Origin: Ophiosphaerella korrae
Taxonomy: Eukaryota; Ascomycota; Dothideomycetes; Pleosporales; Phaeosphaeriaceae
Assembly (NCBI GenBank): GCA_028456385.1
Contig: JALNQF010000008.1
Coordinates: forward strand, 248,001-312,000
Reading direction: 5' to 3'
DNA: 64,000 bases
How positions within the stretch are numbered: the first letter of the stretch is position 1; each line of letters starts with the position of its first letter. The notes under the pieces were generated by a model. The model had not been told where the DNA came from. It did no database searches and saw nothing but the letters and a program-made list of their open reading frames with translations. Shown here in pieces: positions 33,645 through 45,620 of the stretch. Position numbers and translations under genes: made by a program.

Positions 33645-34692
33645 CTAAAACACACCCTGAATCTTATCGACCTGGTCAAAATCGTATGCATTTCCGTACG
33701 GGCGGTTCAGGTAATTCTTCAGCAGCTCCGCAGTCGACACGTATGTCGCCGCAACCTGCAATTCAGTCTTCTCCGACCTAAAGCGATCGCGAATGCCGTC
33801 TGCAAACTCGACTTCCATTTGGTTACGGTACCAAGGGGAGAAATGAACTTCATCTAATCAGTGTGCTGCTTCACTACAAGGAAAGCGACGTACTCATTGC
33901 AAGCATAACGCGGGGCTCTTTGGCCAGGTTCGGCTTGCCGCCGTGCCAGAGGCGCAAGTCACGGATAATGACACTACCCTTCTTGACAATTGGCTGTGAG
34001 GGTGGACGAACCTCCTTTCGCGCTTCAAGGAGGTGCTTCTTGATTCTGCCGCTGGCGCGATCGCCATGTGCACCTTCCTGATCAGCGAGGGTGGTTCCGT
34101 TATGAGTCCCGAGCCAGACTTCAGTAGACCCATTTTCTGGAGTCATGGTGACCAATGGTACGTTGACGACCATGGCGAACGGAATGGATGGGTGCTCAAA
34201 GTCTGCGTCGTTATGCGTTGGCTGTGACGCAGGTGGCGAATCTTCGGTTGGAGGAAGCGCAGTGTTACCTGATACAAACCGCAGCGAAGGATTGGGCCCT
34301 AGTGCAGTTGATGTCACCTGGGTAACGATAGAGTCTGTAAACTACCATGTTAGTTTTGAGCAGGGTAAGATGCCTCTCAGTGGTACACGCTTACTGATGT
34401 AAATATCGTCACTGAACCATTCTTTTGTCATGGGTGGGTCCTGCTGAATGTTTCCTTTGTTATAGTTGAATGGACTATCTCTCCTTGACTGTAACTCATA
34501 GGCATCATTTTTCATCTTTATATTCAAGTGGTCCAGAGTGGCGTGGTCAACCATGTCTTCCAAAACGACAAGACCATCTCGCATGAGGGCTCGAATGGCA
34601 ATTTCAAGATTGCGTTGACTCAAACGTCCATTTTCTCGTTCCGTCGGAGTAGTTTTGATGGAGATTGGGGTCGATGATAGACGTGCAGACAT
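33645..34692 (-). CDS. Phytanoyl-CoA dioxygenase (PhyH)-like protein
   Basis: Exons 34692-34395, 34334-33894 and 33853-33645 give 315 residues. The 2-oxoglutarate/Fe(II) fold is visible: the metal-binding H-x-D lies in THNDADFEHPS, the distal His in LWHGGKPN, and the 2-oxoglutarate-binding Arg in EPRVMLAM. Acidic and Asn/Gly segments between them (TPENGSTEVWLGTHNGT) are typical of PhyH proteins. The introns are 60 and 40 nt; the second is short for this window. Family members hydroxylate lipids or secondary metabolites using O2 and 2-oxoglutarate. Nothing here fixes the substrate. No targeting signal is obvious: the C-terminus, IQGVF, is not a peroxisomal signal. Confidence 0.82.
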
Positions 34693-36022
34693 GTCGAAAA
34701 ATACTATAAATACTTTCTATGATTCAGGAGTTCTGATATGAAGAAGCTGTGCTTGAATGGCGATGATGGGAATAATTCGAGACTGTTTATACAAAACGAG
34801 GCCAGGAGCACTTCTGACAGACCATTGCTCAGACCATTCTACCGCATTGGGATGCTGTGGTGAAGGCGGAAGTCTAACCAGAAAAGGTGAGGTGCATGGA
34901 AGAGCTGAGTGTTAGGCTATAACCAGCTTGGCAATGCGACCGTCTATGATTCCTTCGGCAAGCACATGCGGAAGGCGTCATGATTGGCCACTTGGTTGGC
35001 TCACACTTTCGCATTGTGTTATGCCATACCAGGTATTACAACGCACTTCAAGTGAGTTAGCAACGTACTAACGGGTTCTAGATGCATCCATGGGGAATGA
35101 AAATACGTTGATATTGCTTGTCTCGCATGGCTACCAGCACATATCAGTAGCTACCATTGCCCTGTACCAAGTCAAGCCGACGCTGTGGATATCTGACAGT
35201 AGGTCGTAGACACACACATGAGGTTGAGCGATGCAATTTACTGTGCCCGAGTCGTCACTAAGAAGACCGTTAGAGACTCGTCTCAGTTTGTTCTTGAACT
35301 ATAAGCCGGCTGCAGCTTGAATTGTCTTCGTTCATCAGTATCCCAAAGTGCGCTATATAGAGAGACCTCAAGATGGCGTGGAAATCCTATTAAATTGAAT
35401 AAGAGCAGTGGATATAGTGCTGTAGATGGCGTGACAGCCAACAAAGTGGTATAATAATAACATCTGAGAAAAGGTGCTCTCTTGTATATATCTTTTCCAC
35501 GATCCACTCTCGTGTCGTTCGAAGAAATCGTGTCATCGTAAGTTGATTTGGCCCCCGCAAATGGGGCGAATGTCAAACCGGCAGCCGAAAGGACGAGAAA
35601 GATGATCGCAACTCCTAAATCGTCCGCAAAAGCCACGCGGTGTTTGACATTGATAATTTGCTCCCTCTCCCTCCCTGGACAAGTGTCTCGAAGTAGTATC
35701 ACCCCCCAACGGTTTGACGAAACTGTCTTCAACGAATGCTTTTCGTCCACTACACGGCCATGACAGCAGGCGCGATGAAACCTGTATACAAAATGAGATA
35801 CCAAGTATATACCACAACGACCGAATTCACCACACTAGCTTTGGTGATGTGTCGAAAGTATGGAACTTGTTGCTGAGTAGTATATTGGTTTTGGTCTCTT
35901 GACTGTGTCATAGAAAAGGATCCAATTATGACCGAAGACAGTGAATGGTCATCAAATGGTTGACTTTTTGCCCATCCCATTTGCCACAATACATGCAACA
36001 TACTATCGATGCGGACCAAACA
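34693..36022. other. Intergenic region, no recognised gene
   Basis: Several overlapping minus-strand frames (for example 35283-35804, with one hydrophobic stretch) exist. They share no family resemblance and have no consistent splice structure. It may contain a decayed gene. Confidence 0.4.
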
Positions 36023-37725
36023 TCAGAACACGTCAGAGAAGTATCGTTTTGACCGACTCTTTACAGCTAGCGCCTTGGGGTCTTGAGGCAGATTGGTGTG
36101 ATGAACAACATGCGGTCGGTATACGGCATCCACGGGTGGCATCCAGTCATCCAAGCCCAGTGGAAAATATTCGTAGAGAAGGTCCGCACTTTCATCGGGA
36201 CTACCGATAACACCAATCGAAAACGAGGGCGGTCGCACAGGAGTAGTTCGTTTCTTCCCTTGCTCCCCTGGTGAGGCAACCTTCCTTGGCTCATCATCTG
36301 TCAGTGAAAGAGTCACGGGAGCTATCGAAGTTCTTTGTGGTGGCGGTACACTTCTCGAGACCTCTGGCGTCGATTGGGCATAGGGTGTTGCATGAGGCAT
36401 CTGGGAAGAGGGAGGGTCTGGTGGTATGGCAGTCATGGCGCCTCCACCCGGAACTTTCCAGTCAAGAAAATCTGGTGATATAGGGATGTCGTTCGTATTA
36501 AAATCGTAAGGCATTTGCAACATGTCCATTGGTTTCGAAGTCGTTGCGATGGCCGGGTTTGGGGTATGTGGATTTGGGGTATGATTTTGGTTATTTAGAT
36601 GGGTGTCGCCGGTTGGCGTTCTACTCGGTTGCTGCTGGGGGAGATGTGATTTGCGCGCCGTAGCCGCTCCTCCGCTGATTGGCATATCTTTCCGCGACTG
36701 AAAATTGCGGGGACTTCGCCCTCGCACGATGATGGCGCCCGAGTGGATTTCACAGATTGGAATCTTTACACCAGTAGCCAGCGTGGCTACGACTTTCAAG
36801 CGAACGACGAAGTGTTGTTGCAATTCCTTCCTCCTCCCATTGTTGGCGGTGGCTATCCGGAACTGTAACCTTTTCCAGCTGATGGGAAAGTTGACGTATT
36901 CCGAGTCCATGTCTTGGCCGGTTGTCAGGTCGAGGGGATATGTCGGCGGCTCTTTCTCTGTCTTGTCCTCCACGGGCGCATTGCTGGTTGCTGGCGTTTT
37001 CCACGGCACGGAGATGATCTTGACTGGGTTGCCTTCGAGCGACTCTGTTGCAGATATGGTCAGTTCGGTGCCAAGGATAGGTATCCGGTTCACCTGGTCG
37101 GTCAAGATGAACTGGAGGTTTCTCGGCAAAGTGACTGTGCCTGTTATTTGGAACAAGTTCCTCCGGTAGCAGGTGAGCTCTGTTGGCGGTGCCTGCACGT
37201 CGCCTGCTGTTGCCCAGGGCGATTCGGCCAGGAAGAACATGCCATGGAGCTGGGCAGACATGGATATTGAAACGCGCTGCAGGCCGTAGTTGAGGATTAC
37301 GTAGGGGAAGGTAGGTTGCGAGAAGCTGAGCAGCTTGTTGTTGCTTTCGATGCTGGGGTTCTCGGGCACGCCATTGGGGTCGTGGGGGTGAATGGACGGC
37401 TCGTATCCACTCTGGACGTCGGAGAAAGGGTCTTCGTAGTTTGTGGAGAAGCGCTTGAGCGGGGCGGGCGGATGCTGGGGGTGATAGGATGAGAAGGCTT
37501 CTTCGCTCCTGCGCGAAGCACTGTGTCAGCTCGTGGACGGGGAGTGGCAGGCGCGCCCTGTATATGCTGGACCTACCCTACGAACGTCTCGGCGTCAAAA
37601 GCGGAGGGCCGGCCATAGGCGTCCATGGGCATCATGGACATTGGCAGCTGGCCCTCAGGGCCCGTGACCGTCTGCATGGGCATGGAATTCGCCCACGACA
37701 TGGTGATGGTGTCGAAGCCGTCCAT
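36023..37725 (-). CDS. Ndt80/PhoG-type transcription factor, RON1-like
   Basis: Exons 37725-37577 and 37508-36023 encode 544 residues. The p53-like Ndt80 DNA-binding domain covers roughly residues 90-290, with QLHGMFFLAESPWA near its start and the diagnostic IIVRGRSPRNFQSRKDMP at its end. Flanking regions are Met/Pro/Gln-rich and disordered, with a tail ending SKRYFSDVF. Fungal paralogues include VIB-1/XprG (carbon starvation and incompatibility), Ndt80 (meiosis) and RON1, the regulator of GlcNAc catabolism. Because the gene lies beside a GH3 N-acetylglucosaminidase and GlcNAc-6-P deacetylase, as in known fungal GlcNAc clusters, RON1 is the best reading. The sequence alone does not exclude VIB-1. 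The first intron is 68 nt. Confidence 0.8.
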
Positions 37726-38949
37726 TGTTCGAGCAGGCCAGGCCTGGGGCGGCGCATGCGCGCAGCGGTGCAGCAAGGCGGCCGGCGATCAGAGCCGTGC
37801 GATGGCGGCGAGTGGGCCAGGGACGGATGAGGTGGGGGTGTAGTGTGGAGGTGAGGTGTGGAGGTGCAAGTGCAAGTGCAAGTGCAAGTGCAAGCGCAAG
37901 TGCGGGCTGGGCGAGACGCGACACGGCCGCCGAGGCTGACTCAGCGCCGACAGTAACTAGTTGACTACTAACTAGGACTTGTGCTGGGGGCCGCTGGCAA
38001 TGGGTCGAGTAAGTAGGTAGCCAAGCAGAGTAACAGAGCAAGGAAAGAGGACGGCCACCACAATAGGCAGACACGGCCGCCGTGCGACGTGCGTTTCCTG
38101 GTCGATTCGATTCGATCACATGCAGTTCGCCAGCCAAGACGACGACGGGAGCACCAGGACGGGCGAGGGCCCACAAGCAGTGGGGCGCCCTGGAAAGAAT
38201 AGACGAGGGCCGAGAATCGAGATGCGATAGAAGCTCAGTAGATATCTAGATATGCACCTATCTACTCGCTGTACTATATACCATAGCTATCGGGAAGCCT
38301 TCTCGAATAGACAGGCCCGACGACGTCGCCCTGAGATCGGCGGGCTTCAGCCCGCGACTGCTGCAGCCACTCGCGGCTCTTCCTCTCAGCTCCCTAGCGA
38401 ACAATAGCCCGCGTTTTTGTTCAAAAATAACGCAAGCTCAGGCAAATTGCCCACCTCTAATCCAACGTCGTCTCTCAGATCAGCATCATACGAGGGCCCG
38501 CGCGTTCGTCTGCATCTAAACTGGTTCTATTATCGATTCAATAGTCGAAAAAATAGGGCGCAGCAGACACTGCGACTAGCAGAGCCACATGCAGGCAGTC
38601 TGTGCCATGATCCTATCGGGCCCTTTGACCACTAGGGACATCCTTCCTCCTGCTAAGCAGTATTAACTCCACGACAACTTGAGACATCGGTACCGCGTCC
38701 TCGTGTACCGCCTGCGCGTAAGCCGGAACCAGAGTCGCCATCCCAGAAATCTCTTGTCAACACTCCATCGGGACTCAGGGTGTGCAAAGCCAGCCATTCA
38801 ACAACCTCGCTCCATATCGTGACATTAGTCTATGTAGTACAATAACAAATCCCGAGGCGCCAAACATCCAACCATTACCAATTATTTTGGCTGCCCCAAT
38901 TCCTGTATCACTCGCAGAAAACACCAATCATTCGTTGCTGCAAACGGAC
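37726..38949. other. Intergenic region upstream of the Ndt80-like gene
   Basis: This 1.2-kb region is the promoter of the Ndt80-like gene and the 3' flank of the GH3 gene. It contains a hexamer repeat at 37865-37900. No gene is supported. Confidence 0.5.
37865..37900. repeat. TGCAAG hexamer repeat
   Basis: Five exact TGCAAG units are followed by CGCAAG, located 140 bp upstream of the Ndt80-like start codon. Confidence 0.85.
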
Positions 38950-41900
38950 CTATGCAGGAGGAATCATCGTCCATGTCGCTGCATCACAGCTCACTTCCTC
39001 AAAGTTGTGCATGACATCGAATCCCATAGACGAGAACCCGTCAAAGTTGCCATCGCCATCCATCTATCCATGTTAGTCCTGGCAAATCTTCATACTCAGG
39101 AGCCCGTCACTTACGTAGTCAAGCAAGCAAGCATTGCACCCTTGTGCCTTAATCTGCCGCATGCCAAGCAAGATCAATCCCTGAAGCAGTGTCGAGTACT
39201 CTCCTACTCCAGGCGATATTACAGGCGAAGAGATGCCACCGGCCACTTCGTTCAGATCCTTGAGGGGAGGAATATATTCCGACAACCGAGAATGATGATT
39301 GTACAGGACCACAGTGCCTACCAGCGCACCGTCTTCCGGTCGCTTAGCTCGAATGATACCACAAGCCGATGGATCAGAAAGTGCAAGCTTATAAACTTCA
39401 GCCAGCCCTTGTCGATTACTTGTCTTGATGTGATCGAGAATAGGTCCTGCATAGTCCCATCCGTAAACAAGATCGAACAGAGATCCTGCGCTTGCTAAGC
39501 TTTTGGCCATACCATCGGGTGGCGACCATGTTTGCAAGTTGCGAGCAACCATATTGCACACAGGACGAGAGAGTGCAGCACCCCAGCCAAGGTTGGCAAA
39601 CCATGAGCGCAAGCGTTTTCGCTCCGAGCCATGTCCAGTTGGAATACCAAGATACATACTAGGCAACCGCGAGCCCAACTGGAAGCGCTTGATCCCTTCT
39701 TTCTGTAGTAAAGTTCTGATAGCTCTGTTATGGAGGGAGTGGCCAATTGAAAGCTTTCTCCTACCTGGGTCAACAAAAAGAGCGCCGATCACGCCAGTGC
39801 CTGTTGATTTGAAGAAATAAGTGGAACAAAAGCCATATAGAGCTTGAGTGCTGCTATTCCTTACCACGAAATGTGACTCTTCAACTTCTGGATGATGCAA
39901 TATAAATGAGTTTGAATTTGCACTGGACAGTTCCGATCGCTGACTTGGCTGCGCACTGTCGACAACTATAGCGATAAGCGTATCGAGACCATTGGAATCT
40001 CGGTCTTCGTTAAATATCTCAACCAGCCAATGTTGCCTCGAAGGATGCAACTTTTGGCTCTTGCTGATCGTACCTGGCAGTGTACCAGTTGGAGAGAGCT
40101 CTCCATATAGAACTCGTACAAGAGAGTTCAAAGCTGTCTCGGTGAAATCGTATGTACATATGTAGGTTCCAATAGAAGTGTCCATGGCGAAGTCGTATGG
40201 GGAACTAACAGCAACCACGATGAGAGGCTTCTCGCGACGCTCACCACCCGTAGTATATTGCATGTTACAGATCATAGAGACATGTTTTGTGAAGCCGTGT
40301 TGGTACAGGTTTCTGTTCGCATCCGCTGTGACGACTATGATGGCGCTTGCTCGATTGATAAGATTCTCGTGGACAGGGCGCACACCATTAGCAGTGTATG
40401 AAGTATGCAGCACTCGTCCATTCCGTTGACGAGCCAAAGATCTCCCAAGTTCCCTGAAAACTCGTTCGCCGCTCATGACAGATGCGCTCCGCTCCCAGGC
40501 TGCAGGCTCAGGTGAATGGGCATTGGCTGTAGCTACGTCTGACAACGCTCTTGAGGCTGCCGATGCAGCAAGCGGTTTGACTAAAGGTGTTAGTAGAAGA
40601 AGCTCCTCTTCGCTTTCCAGAATATTGGTGAGAGGTAGTAGTCTATTCTTATCGCGAACTACCGATATCGAGCAGTTGTATGCTTGTGTTGAGAGTGCTG
40701 TATGTGATGGCTGCAGTGTTTCCAGATAATTGATGCCAGGCGGGTTGAGAGCCTTTTCCCATGATGTACACTTTGCTTTCATGGCCAAGACACGCCTGAG
40801 CGAGTTGTAAATTCTCTCTTTTGTTACCATTTCGCTCTCAACGCCTGTCTTCAGCCCCTTAAGTCCCTCTTGTTGCAACGAGAATGCGCGACAAAGAAGC
40901 ACAACGTCACAGCCAGCATTAACTGCCATGACAGTGCCTCCACCTACACCAATGTTGTGGCTAAGAGCATCCATCTCTAAGCACTCTGATACGACAACAC
41001 CATCAAATTTGAGATCAGATCGAAGCAGCTCATCAACGACTTGCTCCGAAAGGCATGCATGCATAGCGTTCAACCCAGCTGACGACATGGCACACCCACC
41101 TACCATCATGGAATCAAGGCCTCTTTCAATAGCCTTCTTGAATGGAACAAGAGCACTCAGGCTGAGCTGCTCCAAAGACTCCGTAATAATGGGTACATCG
41201 AGTGTCGAGCCCAGAAATTCCAGGTTACCATACGATGGGAAATGCTTCCCTAATGTGACGATTCCAGCCTCTTTATAGCCTTGCATAAACGCGCAGCCAA
41301 ATGCTGATACTTCTTGCGGGTCATCGCCAGCTGTTCGTACACCAAGTGGCTGGTTACGGGCATTAGTGAGCACATCCAGGCATGGGCCAAAAATCCAGTT
41401 GATTCCACATGCAGCGATTTCTTGAGCTGTTGCTTTTGCTACTTGGAAGGCGAGTTCAGTGGAGCCAGTCGCGGCCATTCCCATGTTGCTCGGGTATTGG
41501 CGGATGTAGATCTCGTCAAACAGACTGTTGACGCCGCCATTCTCTTGATCGATTCCAATAGCCAAGGGTACTGGATGTCCTGCATCGTGAGCTATTTTCT
41601 GCAGCTCAAAGCACAACTTGGTGGTGTCCTCGGCGGCTGAACATGTTCAGTCAGTAAGGGCTATACAAAGCGTCAGGTATGTCGCCTTAGACATGGGTCT
41701 TACATTTGAGATTCTTTGCGGTGAGCAGCAAATTGCCAACATGATGTTTCTCGATAAGTTCTCTGATGTGTGGAGTAACCGACGTGCCATCAAAGCCCAT
41801 CATGAACAGTTGGCCCTTGACGACACACTGTCAGCTCTGGCACCTGCATGATGCTCGCGGATGTGACCCACCATGGCTCTGCGTGAATGGCAACGTTAGC

Positions 41901-42000
41901 CGCCTGTGGTCGCATGGCGCATAGTGTGAATGGGCATGGATGTGACGGCTTACCTGTCGAGGTCATCCCAAACGGGATCGACTTTCTCGCTTTTCGTCAT
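38950..42000 (-). CDS. GH3 beta-N-acetylglucosaminidase fused to GNAT domain (NagZ/Nag3-like)
   Basis: The main exons are 41827-41704, 41636-39115 and 39063-38950. Start exon 42000-41954 (MTKSEKVDPVWDDLDR) and a 7-nt exon (41878-41872) are less certain but keep frame, giving about 937 residues. The NagZ-type GH3 domain shows QLFMMGFDGTSVTPHIREL, AIGIDQENGGVN, GKHFPSYGNLEF (substrate binding) and VVSECLEMDAL at the nucleophile region. The C-terminal third is GNAT-like: GVIGALFVDPGRRKLSIGH resembles the acetyl-CoA-binding loop. Fungal Nag3 proteins share this architecture. It should release GlcNAc intracellularly, as no signal peptide is present. It is divergent from the deacetylase gene, with a common 576-bp promoter. 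Confidence 0.85.
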
Positions 42001-42576
42001 GATTGATGACGGTTCCGGGTACCTCGGGACAAGCGTGACTCGTGAGGGCTTGTATGGAGGAAAGATGGGGAGGACGGCCGATGTTCTGCTACCGTTGCAT
42101 CGGCGCTGGGGATGCGCGCTAGTGAACCAGTCGCCGCGTCTTACCTAGGGGCGCGCCCCACTTACTGTCATGATCAAGAACGCCGTTGATACAACCTTGA
42201 TTGATGTGGCTACATGGCCGCCGCTATCCGCTACGATGGGAGACGTCAGTATGCGACAGGCTTGTGACGCTCATGGCGGTGTCACATCGTGCCTAACACA
42301 CGTTCCCAGCACCACTCTGCATCCCGCAGTGGCCAGTAATGCCTCGCCATGGCGAAGCGTGCTCTGGGAACGTAACACCACAAACGGCGGAGACTGCTGG
42401 CCCCGGCGTGTAACGTGTTTGCCTTCATCCTTCTTAAAAACGAGGTAGTGCACTACATGCCGCAAGCCGTTGGGCTTGCCTCAACCACTCGCCTCCAAGC
42501 CTTCTAAGCCTTTTTTTCCCTCTCCCTCCTCCGCCCATATCTCTGCTGGATATTCATCTGGTCCTGCGTATTTGCC
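42001..42576. promoter_or_regulatory. Divergent promoter of the GlcNAc genes
   Basis: The 576-bp interval between the GH3-GNAT and deacetylase start codons must drive both genes. This suits co-induction by GlcNAc through the nearby Ndt80-like regulator. No experimentally defined motif could be assigned. Confidence 0.55.
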
Positions 42577-43929
42577 ATGCCGTCCATCCTGCCCATCTAC
42601 AATGCCCAGGAATCATCGGGTGTCATCAAGTTTACCAACTGTCTGCTGGTCAAGGGCGATCGTCTGGTCAGCGAGGATCTCTGGGTCAGCTCTGTGAGCG
42701 GCAAGATCCTAAACGGCCAAGAGATTTTGTACGGGCATCGGACTGCACCAGAGGACATTGTCGACCTGGGTGGCCGCATCCTGTCGCCAGGCTTGATTGA
42801 CACACAACTCAACGGCGCTTATGGATTTGATTTCTCTGTTATCCCAGAAGAAGGCCCACCCGAGTACAGTAAGGGGGTCTCGAGAGTCAACAGAAGTCTC
42901 GTGGCGACTGGTGTAACCTCATACTTGCCAACATTGACGTCACAGCAGCCAGAGGTATATCACAATGTAATTCAAGCTCTCACTCACACTCCCATTGTCT
43001 GGAGACTAACTTGAACAAAGGCCTTGCCCTTCCTAGGCCCTTCGGGTGCCTTGCGCGATGCTTCCTTTGGTTCCGAATCTCTTGGTGCTCACTGCGAAGG
43101 TCCTTTTCTGAGCCCCACGAAAAATGGTATTCATAATGTCACTGTCCTCCGGGAGCCAGTCCACGGCTTACCAGATCTTGCTGAATGTTATGGCCCAAAT
43201 AATGTTCAGTCATCTTCCCCCATCAAACTTGTAACTCTCGCACCCGAGCTCGCAGGCGCCATGTCTTCCATACAAGCCCTCACCGACCGTGGCATTCATG
43301 TATCGATTGGACACTCAGAAGCCTCGTATGAAGAAGCCAAATCTGGTATCAAAGCAGGGGCTAGTATGATTACACACCTATTTAACGCCATGAGGCCTCT
43401 CCATCACCGAAATCCAGGCATCTTCGGCTTGTTGGGCACCGCATCCTCGTCAATCCGCAAACCATATTTTGGAATCATCGCAGACGGAATCCATTTGCAT
43501 CCTACTTCAATCAAGATCGCGTGGAATGCACACCCAGATGGCCTTATCCTAGTCACAGATGCTATGCGCCTTGCCGGTATGCCCGACGGGATATACGATT
43601 GGACGAATGGGTCACGCATCATCAAGAACGGCCCTCTCCTTACACTTGAAGAGAATGGAAAGATTGCTGGCAGCAGTATCCAGCTCGTCGACTGCGTGAC
43701 CAACTTCCTCAACTGGACAGGCGCAAGTGTACCTGAAGCACTCAAGGCGGTTACGGAGACCCCTGCAAAAATGTTAGGTATAGAAAATGTGAAAGGATGC
43801 TTGAAGCAAGGCGCCGACGCCGACCTGGTGGTTTTAGATCTACAGGAAATGATGGGTGGGGAAAAGAAGCTTGTGGTTGACGAGGTGTGGAAGTTTGGTA
43901 CAAAGGTATTTGAGAGAACTCAGGTTTGA
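42577..43929 (+). CDS. N-acetylglucosamine-6-phosphate deacetylase
   Basis: Exons 42577-42966 and 43021-43929 encode 432 residues, the usual size. The amidohydrolase barrel shows LSPGLIDTQLNGAYGFDFS, SLGAHCEGPFLSPTKNG (metal-binding Glu), HVSIGHSEASYEEA, MITHLFNAM, ADGIHLHP and VTDAMRLAGMPDG (catalytic Asp). It removes acetate from GlcNAc-6-phosphate, giving glucosamine-6-phosphate. Fungal orthologues are called Dac1 or Nag2. The 54-nt intron is placed so that PEVYHN joins ALPFLGPSG, matching the family. The start is the first ATG in the long frame. The other cluster members known in fungi (GlcNAc kinase, deaminase, transporter) are not adjacent. Confidence 0.92.
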
Positions 43930-44441
43930 GTGGTTGCAGAGCGTGAATCATCTTGGCCTGCTTATCCAAGTTTATCGTCATATTTTTGTCAGTCAATACG
44001 TCGCTGTTAATACCATGGATAGCATTCATATACCCCATAGACATAGAATCTTGTAGCATATATCATACGATCTGAATCACAACTTAGAGTATAATTGATA
44101 TCGCGTATTTATGCAATTATTGTAGGCCATCAATAGAAACTCGAAATGCTGAAGATGATAGAACAGATTATGGAACCGCTCGACTACTAATACAAAATTT
44201 CGAACCCATCCAAGAACAACTGTAATTAACCAGTCCCCAAGCGTGAAGTTAGGTTAGCTGAAATCCGCAACAAGAAATTAGGAACACCGGCAGTGTAAGC
44301 ACCACTCGAGCATCGTACATAACCAAGACAAAACGGGTATCTGGAAAAAGGGGAGGGTATCGCGAATCGAAGTGTGTGGTAATGCTCAGAGCAATGGCGG
44401 TGTGTATACATACCCCAACAGTCGGAAGCTAAAGTCGACGA
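43930..44441. other. Convergent 3' spacer
   Basis: AT-rich spacer between the deacetylase and Rab-like gene ends. No gene is seen. Confidence 0.55.
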
Positions 44442-45620
44442 TCAACAGCACCGGCCTGCTTTGGCCTTCCGAACGCGTTCAATATCTTCTTCCCACTCTT
44501 GCTGGTGACCTCCAATGCCGGGCGTAGTCGGAAATCCGAGCCAGCTACGCCTCTTATCTCCTATACCGACTCGGAAACTTCCGTTACTATTTCCAGGGTA
44601 ATCAAAGTAGCCGTTGACGTTGCCATTGCTGTCCATACCTGGAGTGGCTCCAGCTATTGCAAGCTGCCTCAGCTCCTCATCAATCTTCTTTTGTTGCTGT
44701 TCGACTAACTTTCGTGTTATGACTCGAAACACTTCATCTACACCCTCGCCATCTTTGGCGCTAATTTCATGACAGCAATCCCAGCCAATGTCTTGACCCC
44801 AGAAACCACTGGATCTGTTACTTTGTGGGGAAGCCATGCCACCATTCTGAAAGGCTGCCGGTACAGAGCCCCAACTATTTAGTTGCACGCTCGGTCGCCG
44901 TCCAATAGGCACCACATTTTGCGCCGCGCTCTGCGCAGGGAACATATTCTCGGCGACGTATGCGATGCAGCGCTCAAATGGTACTTTGCGCTTTGATGGT
45001 TCTTCCGCGACAATATCTGATTTGGTCCCGACAACATGCAGTATTGTGTCATCTCCTAGATTGGCCTTAAGTTCCTTCAACCATCGCCCCATTTCGTCGA
45101 AGGAGGTAGGATCGGTGATATCATAGCATAGCACTGCTGCATTTGCTCCTGTGTAAGATTACTCGTTAGCCATACAATACTGGAATAGTTGGCATGAACC
45201 TTTCTTATAGTCATTCCGCTTGGACCTTGTGGTCCAAACGCTGGTAGCGTTTGGGCACCAGCTTAGCCCAGGAAATTTCCGGTGCCCAAATTCAACACAG
45301 TGAAAACTTGCTGCCCAAATAGCAACAATAAGGGATTGTGTCACTAGCATAGAGGGTGAGAATGCGATTGTGAACGTACCTCTGTAGTATAGCTTTGAGA
45401 TAGACCTGAATCTTTCTTGCCCTGCCGTATCCCATATCTGCAGTCGTACAACGGTAGATGTGTCGATATCTACGACCCTTTTGGTCAAGAATGATGCGCC
45501 TATAGTAGACTGTGTGTTTGGTGGTGTGAAGGCGTTCTTTACATAGCGATGAACAAGCGAGGTCTTTCCAACGCCTTGGCTGCCTAGTACGACTATTTTT
45601 GCTTCCAAACTATTCGCCAT
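44442..45620 (-). CDS. Rab-family small GTPase with internal insertion
   Basis: Exons 45620-45380 and 45148-44442 give 315 residues, much longer than the usual 200. The G motifs are GSQGVGKTS (G1), TIGASF (G2), WDTAGQERF (G3), GTKSD in the NKxD position (G4, with Thr for Asn) and EISAKDG (G5). Between G4 and G5 lies a Ser/Asn-rich insertion of about 60 residues, and a low-complexity segment precedes the tail. The C-terminus is GRCC, a double-Cys prenylation site. It probably works in endosomal trafficking (Rab5/21/22-like switch I), though the subfamily is uncertain. The single intron is 231 nt, four times the local norm, and contains nested inverted repeats. Confidence 0.85.
45222..45290. 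repeat. Nested inverted repeats inside the Rab intron
   Basis: Three overlapping dyads: GGACC-ttgt-GGTCC (45222-45235), CCAAACGCT-ggt-AGCGTTTGG (45234-45254), and TTTGGGCACC (45250-45259) with GGTGCCCAAA (45281-45290). The arms share the CCAAA/TTTGG core. It could be a small foldback or MITE-like insertion, or structured intron RNA. Confidence 0.75.

Noticed and set aside
35283..35804. 173-codon minus-strand frame with a hydrophobic stretch
   Set aside because: No family resemblance and no ATG-led splice model.
36023..37725. Naming the Ndt80-type gene vib-1
   Set aside because: Linkage to GlcNAc genes favours RON1; sequence alone cannot settle it, so no symbol was assigned.
38782..39498. 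238-codon plus-strand frame
   Set aside because: Opposite-strand shadow of the GH3-GNAT gene.
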